From contig NC_134419.1 in NCBI RefSeq assembly GCF_030867145.1, positions 7,529,501-7,593,500 of the forward strand: a stretch of 64,000 nucleotides of DNA, read 5' to 3'. Shown here piece by piece: positions 45,201 through 56,229 of the stretch (position 1 is its first letter; every line of letters starts with the position of its first letter). The DNA comes from Opisthocomus hoazin. Taxonomy: Eukaryota > Chordata > Aves > Opisthocomiformes > Opisthocomidae. Below the pieces are notes generated by a model. The model worked only from the letters and a program-made list of their open reading frames with translations, did not search any database and was not told the DNA's origin. The translations under genes and the position numbers were made by a program.

Positions 45201-48200
45201 TATTACCAGCTTCCCTTGGATATTATTCCATAGCTCGAGCGGTTTGCTGGTAAGAGAAAAGGGATGAGATTCCCAATTCCTTGTTCTTAGTCTTTCTGAG
45301 TTTATTGCGCTAGTCAGCGTTCACCAGTTCAGCTGTTGGATGGTAGGAACGATGACAGTGTTAGTGAGGACTCTCACATGTGGAAAGTGTGGAGGTGATG
45401 AGTCTTGTACTACCTGGATGTGCTCAATGGCAACAAGAGTCGCCTGTGGTTGTATCACTTTTCTTGTTAGAAAGGTAAAATTAATGCAAAATAGTCGGGA
45501 GCAGTGAAGTGGTGGATGAATTGGATCACCAGCATGAACAACAGGAAATACGTGAGATCTGTAGTGTCTTTAAGGCCTGTTCGCCTGATCGCATAATGCA
45601 GCTGGAATGTATTAGGAAGGACCTTAGAGAAATTGAACTCAGTAAGCTTGACTCTGTCAGAAGGTGAATTGCTAAAGGGATTTTTGAATAACAGGATTAA
45701 ATAAAATGTATCTCAGGGCAATGGAGACTTAACCTCTGGATAGCATAGGTGGTAAAGGTCAAGTGAATTGTTTGGGAAAAGAGAGAGAATAATAAAGAAT
45801 AACTTTGGTCCTTTTGCACTGCACTTTATTTGGGCTGCAGTTCCATGCAGGCCCCCCCTCCTCCTGAGTCCTAGCACTCATCACATTTGTCACAGATTTG
45901 CTTCAGCATACCAACATGTAGGAAACGAGCCTGGTAGCCAGAGGGTTTGCGGGGTTACTGTGTGTGATTATTGCTCTGTGGAGGGTCTTGGTCGCGGGAG
46001 GTGACTGAAACATGTGGACCGTAGTGGGGAGAGGGATGGATGTGTGACTGTCATCCGCTGCATTGCCTTAAGCAGCCACGAAAATCCACCCAGAGAGCTC
46101 TGAAGCAGCTGGTGTCACTAACCACTTCCAGTAAAAAATGCATGACCAGTGGTGTAGCTGAGCAAATACAAGCTAAGGAGCCAACCTTCCAAAGAGAAAG
46201 TCTCCTCCTCTACAAGGCCAGTTATTGGCTGGCAGTTATAATAAATTATTACCATACATTTTTTAAGATTGTGATAACTTATTGCAAGACAACCTTAGAA
46301 TATAGCAGAATCTCTTTTTTTTTTTTTTTTTAGTGGTTTGCCTCTTATGGTTATCATCCACAAGTCTTGGTGTGGAGCTTGCAAAGGTGAGTATATTTAA
46401 TACTAGAGTTTGCTGAAATTTCTAATGAACTTTTCTATACAAATCATGTAACCATGAGAAACGTGAACCTTGCATTCAAAATGTAGCTAACAGTATTTGT
46501 ATTCCATTTGGAGCGGTGTAATATCGCACCACTTTACCTGTTAGCACTGCCGAAAGCCAGCCGTGCGTAAATGCCAGCAAATTGACAGCTGTAATACTGC
46601 ACTTCTGTAGTGGCTACGATTTCTCCCGCACTTGACTATTAAAAATGGAACAAAATCTTCAAGAATTAAGTGTAAATTGCTTTACTTCCAGCTGGTGGTT
46701 CGTCAAAGGTGAGCCTTTGTCTCTCTCAATGTTGCAAACAAGCTGGGGATAATGGCTAAGCTTAAAGGATGAGATGGTGGAGTGGGAATAGTGGTTTACA
46801 GCAAGCTTTTTGCTTCCATTCTGTTGCTTCAAATATGACCGCATATGTTTGTTGGCCAGGCTTTAACCTTATGGCTGCCCAGCAAGGATTGCTTCAGTTA
46901 CCTGCTGCTCTGAGCCTGGCTTGAACGGTTTGAAACCTGTGTTCCATTTACTCGCTGCTTATTGAAAAGTGCCGGCTCTCCAGAGGAGGAATGAAGTTGA
47001 GATTTTGATGCTGACCTGGAATCTTTTCCACTGTGTTTACACACCTCTTCTTTTTATTTTTTCCTCCCCCTTAATTAGCTTTAAAGCCAAAGTTTGCTGA
47101 ATCCAAGGAGATCTCTGAACTTGCCCATAATTTTATTATGGTCAACCTTGAGGTAGGCTGCCCTCTGATTCATATCCGTGTTACTGCCTAGTCATTAAGC
47201 ATTTGGAATCCTACTTAACTGGTTGTATCCTGTTCTGTGTACATCCTAAATCCTGCACTCCTGAATAGGTATTCAGGATTGATTGATATAGCTGATTGTT
47301 TTAAAAAGAATTTTCTTCAGTCTGCTTTTTTTAATTGTGTTTTTAAACCTGGCTCTCTGCCATTGTCTCTTTAACAGTTTGTGCCTTGTGTCACTCCATT
47401 GCTGCAATAAAGGAATTTATATTCATTCTCTCATGACAGATCAAACATTCCTACGCCAAAGTAGAGCGTTTAATGCAAATAGACAGAACAGAAAAAATAT
47501 AATTTTCACAAATGGTACTTGTTTAGGTAAAAATAACTTTCCTTTGAGAGAGGAAGATACTGCAGTTACCTTGCATCTGTTCAAGGTATAAATTGCTCAG
47601 GGTAAATGGAATCTGAGGCAATAGGTTGTTTCTTTAAAAGGAGTGCTGTGTTTTGTTAGATATCTTGCTAATATGTTCCCTCTCTTCTGTCTTGCTTTGG
47701 TAGGATGATGAAGAGCCAAAGGATGAAGCCTTCAGTCCTGATGGAGGTTACATTCCCAGAATCCTTTTCATGGGTAAGGCATCCACAGCTGTTGTGTCCA
47801 CTCACAGCACTGTGTTCTTACTGTTATCACCGAAATTTCATGATTGATTTTTTTTTTCATAGACCCCAGTGGAAAAGTCCACCCAGAGATCATAAATGAG
47901 AAAGGAAACCCCAGCTACAAGTATTTCTATACCAATGCTGATCAAGGTATGGGCAAAGTAGCTTGAAGTGCATTTGTAGTGAGGTGAAACTCTGGGTGTG
48001 TCCTGGGTGAAAGAGATGTCTTCACTTTTCAGTAAAGGCATGATACTTTACAGCATAACTGGGAACTGTTAGATACAATGTGACTGAGTGGTTCTCTTAC
48101 ACCCTAGAATCATAGAATGGCCTTCTGGGCTGCAAGCGCATGTTGGTGGCTCATGCCCAGCTTTTCATCCACCAGTACCCCTGAGTTCTGCTCGGCAGGG

Positions 48201-48756
48201 CTGCTCTCAATCCCTTCATCCCCCAGCCTGTATTGATAGCGGGGGTTGCCCCGACCCTGATGCAGGACCTTGCGCTTGGCCTTGCTGAACCTCATGAGGT
48301 TCACACAGGCCCACTTCTCAAGCTTGTCCAGGTCCCTCTGGATGACATCCTGTCCTTCTGGCATGTCTTGAGGAACCATGTTCAGAACCATTGCCTTGAG
48401 GAACCATGTTCAGAATCATGATTCACCTTAATACCTGCTATAATGTCTCTAGGACCTAAACTTTGTCTCCAGTTGTGGCATGGAAAATCATGCAATTCGC
48501 AGGATCCAGCTAAGATAGTTGGGAAAAGGGCACAGGACTGGGTTTCTTTTTTCCACAGGTTAATTTGTAGATCTACATTCTGCAGCTGTGTTGTTTTAAA
48601 ACGCTTTTTTTAGCAGGACACCTTGATGTTTTCATCTTGAGATTAATAGTTGTTGTCTATCTGTCTGATCTTTCAGTTGTCCAAGGGATGAAGGAAGCCC
48701 AGGAGAAGCTAACAGGTGATGCTTTCAAACAAAAACACCTGGGAGATGAACTATAA
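39201..48756 (+). CDS. TXNDC12: TXNDC12, ER thioredoxin-domain protein (ERp18/AGR1)
   Basis: Seven coding exons join in frame: 39,201-39,291, 41,108-41,168, 46,334-46,386, 47,079-47,152, 47,704-47,773, 47,863-47,946 and 48,677-48,756. They total 513 nt, or 170 residues plus stop (human 172). A signal peptide (hydrophobic residues about 10-25) is followed by a thioredoxin fold with the active site CGAC (64-67, in KSWCGACK), the cis-proline segment GGYIPRILF and the C-terminal ER-retrieval tetrapeptide GDEL. The family catalyses thiol-disulfide exchange on proteins in the ER lumen. ATG 39,201 has A at -3. The frame is open further upstream but without an earlier in-frame ATG. The exon 1 donor (GTCAGC) is weak. 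The exon 3 acceptor has a T17 tract. Intron 2 contains KTI12. Confidence 0.97.
42533..43249 (+). CDS. KTI12: KTI12, Elongator-associated P-loop protein, shortened
   Basis: A single uninterrupted frame of 238 residues starts [18 protein letters not shown]. Walker A is GGPGSGKS (8-15). A Walker B-like segment DVVIVD lies at 57-62, followed by RYELYC (71-76). The C-terminal half holds the family blocks RNRWDRPLF (106-114), [15 protein letters not shown] and [16 protein letters not shown]. Kti12 proteins bind Elongator and tRNA and support wobble-uridine modification. The frame is about 115 residues shorter than human (354) because the central linker is missing. The family's conserved DSxNYIKGxRY stretch reads [11 protein letters not shown] here. 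The frame stays open upstream of 42,533 but without an in-frame ATG. Intronless and nested in TXNDC12 intron 2 on the same strand, as in human. Confidence 0.93.
   Translation: MPLVVLCGGPGSGKSRRAAELREALGGPEQPAHVVAEAEGGRSALRAEVERRLSRRDVVIVDAGNELRSIRYELYCAARQAGTARCLLHCAGGPDEPPSFEPPDPRNRWDRPLFTVRGEEPLPLAAIRAALFESAPPPPHRATRSQPLQSAGFLHALDRATQDVAAAVVAAQRSGAQPGEVVRVPGVAEGLVLSRAVGVAELSRLRRQFISYAKMAPSDENLPELASMFVQYLSRSVQ
43250..43889 (+). other. KTI12: KTI12 3' UTR with AATAAA signal
   Basis: The first AATAAA after the stop is at 43,884-43,889 (about 635 nt of UTR), and another is at 44,208-44,213. The UTR contains the 33 bp triplicate listed separately. Because KTI12 lies in an intron of TXNDC12, this signal is also a potential premature polyadenylation site for the host transcript. 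Confidence 0.6.
43396..43494 (+). repeat. 33 bp tandem triplicate in KTI12 3' UTR
   Basis: Three direct copies of a 33 bp unit (starting CTGTATTGCCAAGGAGGTCT) at 43,396, 43,429 and 43,462. Copies one and two differ at one position, and copy three diverges in its last few bases. The unit is a multiple of three, so it reads as an 11-residue repeat in every frame. It is downstream of the KTI12 stop, so coding is unlikely. Confidence 0.95.
43890..46314. other. TXNDC12 intron 2, part downstream of KTI12
   Basis: No additional gene recognised. One unexplained open stretch of about 57 codons (45,494-45,667) is noted under findings. The intron ends with a 17-T tract at 46,315-46,331 forming the exon 3 acceptor. 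Confidence 0.6.
48105..48394 (-). mobile_element. CR1 LINE fragment in TXNDC12 intron 6
   Basis: The minus strand encodes a recognisable piece of the CR1 reverse-transcriptase C-terminal region ([20 protein letters not shown], then [19 protein letters not shown], then [12 protein letters not shown]). The element's 3' tail (AATCATAGAATGG on the plus strand) follows almost at once, so an internal segment is deleted. The frame is open for about 90 codons, which suggests a moderately young copy. It lies antisense to TXNDC12 within an intron. Confidence 0.88.
48367..48420 (+). repeat. 28 bp tandem duplication at the CR1 edge
   Basis: CTTGAGGAACCATGTTCAGA occurs at 48,367 and again at 48,395. The two nearly identical copies are 28 bp apart and overlap the inner edge of the CR1 fragment. 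The spacing is larger than a normal CR1 target duplication. Confidence 0.85.
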
Positions 48757-49514
48757 TGAGTACATGGAATGATGTTTTCCATCACTTCAAAACTCTAAAA
48801 GGAAATAATTAAACAGACCAAGAATGTAGATGCACTGGGGGGACATAATTCTCCTGTCAGCAATGTTAGGTTAAACCCCGTTTGGAGTTCACACTCATGC
48901 ATCAGTTACAGTGTTATCTCCTCCTCTGCCTGGCAGTTTCTACTGAAATGGTTATTTGCAACTAGGTAATGTGCAAACACATCAATTTTTGTGTTTGAGC
49001 AACCACTAATATTTGGTGTTAAAAGGGAGGCATGTAGGGCAAAACATGGATTGGAGGACAAACAATGTGAGTGGAATAATTAGAAGTAGCCAACATTTTG
49101 ACACAATCAGTGTTGGACCCCTTTCTTCTCACTGGTATTACGTGATCCAGTTGTTTTTATTGGGGATTCCTGTGAGTGGGGCATGTTCCTGGGCCAGGTG
49201 TTTTCTAGACATCCCAAACCATGAATTCTGCCACTAAGCCAAGTAGAATAAAGTTCATGAATGTCCAAGTAGCATGTGAAATTATTAGCTCTGCAAACAT
49301 ATTGTTGTGTAAAACTGTGTGTGGTTCATCTTTATTTGCCTTTGGGCAGAAATCGAACTTTTTTCTTGTGCATTCACCTTTTGATTGTTTTACCAAGTGA
49401 GGGTGGGTTATGCTGAAGCTTTACGGGGGTTCCCCTTCGATTCTTTGAATGTTCTTTGGCGAATGCCTTGCCATCACATTGTACTGTATTTTTGTACCAG
49501 GGTGAGAAAATAAA
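48757..49514 (+). other. TXNDC12: TXNDC12 3' UTR with AATAAA signal
   Basis: Follows the TAA at 48,754-48,756. The first canonical AATAAA is at 49,509-49,514, giving about 760 nt of UTR. No repeat is seen in it. Confidence 0.65.
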
Positions 49515-49779
49515 CCTTTTTAAACATAAGCATGCAGACAGTGTTTTGTGGTAAAGGGCATAGCTTTCCATTCTTAAGGATGGAGAAATATATTTTTGTT
49601 TATGTTGCAGTGGTTATTAATGTTGAATGTCACAGCTGAAGAAGGTTTCTCCTTTTACAATTAAAAGACAACAGTTGTTTTTCCATGTAATTACAATTCA
49701 GCCGTTCCTATACTACCTATACTGTTGAGGGCAGAATAATACCTAGTGTTTAACTGCTGGAACTAAAAAGAAAAATGGG

Positions 49780-50393
49780 GGGGGAAAAATCACCTCCCTC
49801 AATCTGCTGGTAACGCTTTTCCTGATGTAGCCCGGGGTGCCGCTGGCCACCTTTGCCACAAGAGCGCGTTGCCGGCTCATGGTCAGCTTGTTCTCCACCT
49901 GGTCTGCCACGTCCTCTTCTGCAAAGCTGCTTCCCAGACTGTCGGGCCCCCAGCCTGTACTGGTGCCCAGGCTATTCCTCCCCGGATGAAGGACTTCACA
50001 TTTCCCTTTGCTGAGCATCCTGACAACCCTATCTGCCCATTTCTCCAGCCTGCTGAGGTCCTGCTGAATGGCAGCAAAGCCGTCTGGTTATCAGCTGCTC
50101 TCCCCAGTTTTGTCGGTTCTGCAGGTTTGCTGAGAGTGGACACCGTCCGTTCATCCAGCTCGTTAATGAAGATGTTGAAGTATCGACTGCAGGGGTACTC
50201 CAGAAGTGACTAGCGCTTTCCAGCCCTGTGGTTCTGCCAGTTTTCGGTCCACCTCACTGCCCTTTTATTTCGGTTGTGCTTCATCAGTTTGTCCATGAGG
50301 ATGCTACAGAAGGCAGTGTCAAAAGTCTTGCAAAAGCTGATACAAACACCTGCTGCTCTCCCCTTGTCCACCAAACTAGTCATCTAAAGGAGA
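49780..50393 (-). mobile_element. decayed CR1 LINE fragment, reverse-transcriptase region
   Basis: The minus strand shows CR1 reverse-transcriptase landmarks in the right order but in shifting frames: SLVDKGRAAG then FCKTFDTAFCSILMDKLMKH (about 50,385-50,275), FINELDER then LSKPAEPTKLG (about 50,165-50,110), and VENKLTMSRQRALVA then YIRKSVTSRLREVI (about 49,905-49,785). Internal deletions and frameshifts show it is dead. It begins about 265 bp beyond the TXNDC12 polyadenylation signal. Confidence 0.85.
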
Positions 50394-53300
50394 AAATCCT
50401 GTCCAAAAGGCACTTGCCATAAATTCCCCTAATAAACAGATAATTTTTTACAGGTAATTTTTGATGAGCTATCTGAGGGCATTAGTTGGGGAAAATTGTT
50501 GTATACAATAAACCCAGCTTGTCTAGTGAGTCTGTTTTTACTGTTCAGTAGCATTATGAATTTTACTTTCCAGACCAGTCTGCCTTTAAGGAATTTTAAA
50601 CACCAAAACTCAGCTGGGCACTAAAAGACAAGGACTCGGTGGAAATAATGAGATTATTGCACATTGCAATTACCTTGCTCAGCTAATAATAGTTATTCTA
50701 CAGGTTTTATCCTCTGCTTCTCTTGCAAATTTAATAAATTAACCATGAAATTGAACTTGGCAACTATTCTCAAGTTTTATCAGCCTTCAAAGTAAATAAT
50801 TCTGTGTAAGTCCTGGAAAAGGATTTGCATTTTGCAAAACTGTCTTTTTTTTCCCCAGCTATATTTGTTGACCTAATAAAAAATAGGTCCTGTCTGATGC
50901 TACTTATTTAATGTATAGCCTTAGATTGGCATGGCTGTAAAAAATCAGATACCTTTTTTTTTTACTTGCCACCAGGGGGAGGACTCTGCTTGTTCATCTG
51001 GGGTATGATTCAACAAAGAATAGCTAAATAAACAATCTCTGATGCAAAATAGCAGGGTGCACCTCTGCGATTTTCCAGGCACGCTTTCGCAGCAGCTCTG
51101 CCCGTGGCTGAATTTCTGCACTGAAATTACTGCCTGTGAGATGTACGTCATTTGTCCCAAAGCCTTGCTTTGCAAAGTGCTCTGATGTCAGAAGCAATGT
51201 GGCCTCAAAGTAATGTTAAAAAGTTCTCCATCTAGAGAGGTCTCCCTTCAGTGACAGGTGAGGGAAGTGTGCTTTGTTCTTTATGTTTAAGATCATCCTG
51301 ATCCAAAATTGCTCTCCTTCACCTCTTCTCTGCTGCGTCTCCTCTCCTTCAGTACTTTCCGCCTTCCAGACTTGCTAGTTCCAAAGGGAAAAAATATTCC
51401 ATAATCCTTTTTCTGTTGCTATATGGCTGCCTCCTTTCTAATCCTTTCTACCTTCTGTGTGTTCAGACTTAGTGAGCCGGTACATCTTCCCCACCCTCCC
51501 TTCTATTTGCTCTTATCTAGAGCATGCTTTTGTCCTCTGCAGCAAGATGGAGCTCAGCACTTGCTAGCCCGCTGGGCGTTTAGCCGGGGTCTTGGTAGAA
51601 TATGGCGAACGTGTTGCCACAGCTTGATTGCTCAGGGCAGCTAGTTAACAAGCGTAAATGCTGTTTCTCCTCTCTGGATTGCAGGGTAAACTTGATCGGT
51701 TATTTTAATATTTTTCTCTTGCTACCTGTTAGTTGAATACCTGGGCGGTTTAGTTGCTAGCTCCCAATGCACGTTCTTTACACCCTTCTGCTTTCTGCAC
51801 TAGATCAGGTGGTAATGCTGGCTGGCATTTTCTTCTGTGCAGAGGGATACATCTTGAGCCTCATAACCAGCAGGTGCTTTGTGTACGTTGTGTAACTTCA
51901 TGCACGCAAGCAACTCCACAGGGTTTCGAGGAGCCGCTTCCAGGTCAGTGTTTGCTGTAGTAGCGTTTAGAGTTAATTACACACTGTAGCAGCTCAACAG
52001 CGCACAGTAACCAAGGCCTCAGATTAGTTTGCCCCCATCAGCTTTTTTTCGAGTGCATGCCTATCTGCATACGACTTGCAATAAACCTGCATACTTACTT
52101 AACTTCTTTAGATACATCCCAGAAATCCTCTTGGATTCTCAGCTTCTGCACCTTTCCTGGGGATAACAAAACCCAAAGACACTTCAAAATTCTGAGTGTT
52201 AACCCAGGGAACTGCCAGGCCAAATCAATCTCATGTAAACAAACACGCTGTCAGCTTGCTTTCTCCCAGAAACAACCCACAGAGGGGAAAAAAAAAAAGA
52301 CAGTTAATTAAAGAGTGACTGGATTGCAGCTAGCCATCTGGCTGCCTGGGAGCAGAGGTTGCTGTGTGCACCTGGGGCTGAATGGGCTGTAAGGAAGCAT
52401 CAGCTGGAGACTCGTGAAATGTTTCCCTTGCCGTGCTTAGCAGCAGGGAGCAGAAGTACAACGACCAAGAACGCCAGCATGGCCGGAGTGTCCCGTCTGT
52501 CATCGTGGCGCGCTGAGCGTAGGAGTCATCTACTTCAAATGCACATTTGTCCCCATGGCTGTTTGTCTGCCATCGTATCTAGCCTGTGTCAAACTGCTAA
52601 TGAGCTTCATTCATTGTCCTCACTTACAGCTTGGGTAATGAATAACTCTGAAGTGAGACATTATTAAACCCATATGAATGCAAGGTCATATATCCTTGGA
52701 GGTGATGAAACTTGTCTTAACTTTTGGCAAGAGGAGAGGTATTTGCACTCGTATTATGCAGTGATACTTATTTGCACCTGACTCAGTATTATGCCTGATT
52801 GGGTTTGCCCAACCAGGAGAACTGCCCCAGGGCTGTTATAGGTGGATCAAAACTTGAGACCTGAGGATGGAGATTCAGGAAGCAATAAAAGAATTGCAAT
52901 ATATAGAATTAACGATAAACGGAATTACACCGAGCAGAACTCTATCCGGAGAGTGGGATAAAATGGGAATTTCACTGCAAGTTCATGCTCATCTCAAAGA
53001 AAGCAAAGCTAAAGGATGGAGTTTATCTAAAAGGTTGGACCCCACTTCCAGGCTTCTGTGTACGTTGTCTTTGGTGCTAACTGGGTGGGGGAGCTGGGTA
53101 CCTGGAGGGAACTGGGAAACGACCATGAAGGCCTGTCAAACTGGTGAAAGTCACTTTGTTTCAAAACTGTTTGGCATATTAACTCCTTCCCCCTTTCTTC
53201 CTCCAAGAACCAGGTGCTGATTTGTCAAGCCATTTAGTCAAATAAATTCCGTTTGCTTTTCCTCTCAGAGTTTGTCGAGCGTAAGGAGTGGCTGCGTGCA

Positions 53301-56229
53301 GCTCCCAGGCCTGCCATTGTCCGGGAGCACGGCTCCTGCGGAGGTGGTGATCCCCGCAGCGCCAGCCCGGTGCCACCACGTCAGCCTGCCGGGATGGCCA
53401 CGGGCAGCTCCCAGCCCGCTCCTGCAGCCGCTCCCACGCAGCGCGGACAGGGTCCACGGCTCCAAGACAAATGCCGTGGCACAGCTCCGTCATGGCTAAA
53501 CCTGCGGTAGGTTCCTGCGGTTAGACACACAAATATAAAAAAGAGAGAGTCCAAACTCCTCCGTTCATAACTACGCTGGAAGCAGGGACTGGCTGTCCTC
53601 TGCTTGCAGCATTCCAGGTTCTGTCTCGGAAGAGCGAGAGAGGCTGTTATACAGCTCCCATGCTGGCACGCGTCCCAGGACTGGGCAGAGCAAGGTGCAG
53701 GGAGCAGGCAGGGATCACAGCGTGGGTGGGTGCTGTAATCAAGCGTTTCTGAGTTGCTCCCGTGTTCTTCTTTCCTCTAGCCAGCACAGGTGTCTCCTCC
53801 TCTGTTTCCCGTGTCCCTGTCATGGTGTGGGGGATGAAGGGCAGACAGCTGCTGAGAGTTTTCCCGTTCCCAAAAGGGCGTGATGCCATTGCTGCCACTC
53901 CAAGCCAGGGCGAGGGAGTGAAGGTCCATGGGAGCTGCGGGAGGAGCTGGGCAGGGCTGCAAGGACAGGAGATGCTGGAATGAATCTGGCTCAGGCTGTA
54001 GGTAACTGGTGGCTGGTTAGAAATAATTTGTTGGTATATACTCATTTTTGGACCATTTTCCACATGCACAGCACAGAGTAGGTAGATGTGCTACAGAAAT
54101 ATTAATTGATAAGAACTGCAGATGTTCTCCCTGGTTTCTGAGTGTCTTTCACAACACAACAAAACACGCTGTGCATGAAAGAAGCTGCACTGGCAGCACA
54201 GTTAAATTTGGATGTCACTTTATTGTGCTATTTCTAATATTATGCACAGTTTTCAAACTCCCCTTTGTAAGGATTTTGGTGCATTACCCTGTTAAAGCCA
54301 AAGAAATTCACTCTTGGGGACACAGCACAGGGCATACATGCTGTTTATTCCACACAGAAGTGAAGAAGCGCCTGGGTGAGTGCTACCTATTCAGATAAGG
54401 AGGATTTTGTTTTCTCCTTGCGGCTGGCATGTTTTCACCAACATCCCCAGGGGACAGCTGATAACGAGCTGAAACTGCTGCTCTGCGTGCAAACGGTGCT
54501 TCTTTGGGGTATGGTTTTGTCCTTGTGTGACCAGTGCTGATCACGAGCTTAGACGATGGGTCTTCTTGTCTCAGGGCCATTAGTATTATTACTACTTACA
54601 GCGTCGCACGTAGCAGATCATCATCCTTGATTGAAGTGCTGTGGTGCTCCTCTTGCTGCGGTAATAAAGAAAGCAATAAATAAAATCCTTTTTTTTAGAA
54701 AAGAAGGAACTGAAAAGATTGAAATTGTTTCCTTAGGTCAATTGCACTCTGTGAGGATGCAGTAACTTGAATTAGAAGTGTTGGGAGAGTAGCAGGGTAT
54801 GCATATGGTGCTTGATAAATGTGCTCGCATGACTGCCATGAGAGAGTCAGATAGATCCATGTCAGAAAACAAGGTAAAGCAGAACATCTGCTCTTCCCTT
54901 CCACCTCTGTGGGCTTGCGGAGTTCTCTCCTGTTCCCTCATTTGCCCATCTATAAATCTAAATTAATACAGACCTCCCTCACTGGAAGTTGTGTAAGCAG
55001 CTCATGACCATACAACGTTAAATCCTGGAAGAGCACTGGGAGAGCTAACAATATTCACTCCGTAAATTATAGAAACGTGGCTAAACAAAATGATAGACAG
55101 GAGGAATCACTACAGATTCCCCTGTCTCCTAATTACCTTGGTACATCCCTTCTTCTCTCGTTAGCCCTGACTGCTCCGGTGCAGCTGGATGTAAACACCG
55201 GCATTTCAGGGATGGCGTGAGGTCTGGAAATGCCTGTGGAAGCTGGGCTGCAGAGTGGCTCCGTGCTTGTCATCGGACATTAAATCAGGCGGTCACTAAG
55301 CAGGTTCCCAAGTGACTCGAAGTCATGACGTGCCCTTTGCACCAGAGGGGCAGGGATCTGCCCAGGACCATTTGCCTTCCGTGGTGGTGCTTTATAGGGC
55401 TGTTGGCCTGCGATGCTTTGTGAGATTGAGCATCCGTCAGCAGGCAGAGGGAAAAGCACTGTCACCATCACCACAGACACCGTGCTGGGTTGTGTGGAAG
55501 TCAGGCTGACCTTCAAGCTGGTCCAAAGATGCCTACTGAAGATCACCAGATGTCCAAAAACCTTTTACAAGTAGACAAAGCGATCTCGGTCCTGCCTGGG
55601 CAGTGTCCAGGCTGGGTCAAAGTGCTGCGCACCAAACACAACGGCACACCGCGGTGGGACTGGGCGGGAAGGGAATGGTGCTGTGAGGGACGGGGCAGGG
55701 CACAGAGGCACCTGTTCTCCCCAGCATGAGAGCCCTGAGTTCAGAGCTGGTCCCTGGAGGCTGCTTCGAGAGTCAATGCGAGGAGATCGGAACCCTGTAC
55801 CTTTGGCTGGTCCCTGCTCCGGGGTCCCCTCACAAGGAGCCGCTCTCTCCGGGGCCGAGCAAGAACCACGTCTTTGCCCTTAGGCACTGGATCAGTGGGA
55901 AAACGTGCCGCTGTCTTTGCTAGCTCTTCAGGAAGCGCCTTGTGACTTATGCCAGAGAGACATTTTTGAACACCCGTGCTTTTGTTTGCTTTCTCTAGGG
56001 ATCATCTCTGAAAGCTGGTTGGGTTTCCCAGCAAGGGACAGGGCACAGTCAGGTCTCTGATGTCGAACATGGGATCTGTTTGTAGGATTTTAGAGCCAAG
56101 AGGGTTTGCTGCAACCTCTCCATCAGGCGAGCAACATGGATTGCGGCCACTGCCTCATCTTTTTTTTGCCTTCTCGCTGGTAGAGATGTAGTTCCTGCTG
56201 CCACAGCCACCATCACTAGGCTTCAGAGT
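50394..56229. other. intergenic DNA between TXNDC12 and the next CpG island
   Basis: No exon, RNA gene or repeat family was recognised beyond a candidate CTCF site at 50,970. GC content rises from about 53,200 towards the island, and the open frames there are short and lack domains. Confidence 0.5.
50970..50983 (+). promoter_or_regulatory. candidate CTCF site
   Basis: CCACCAGGGGGAGG matches the CTCF core closely. It lies about 1.5 kb past the TXNDC12 polyadenylation signal. It is a motif match without binding data. Confidence 0.4.
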
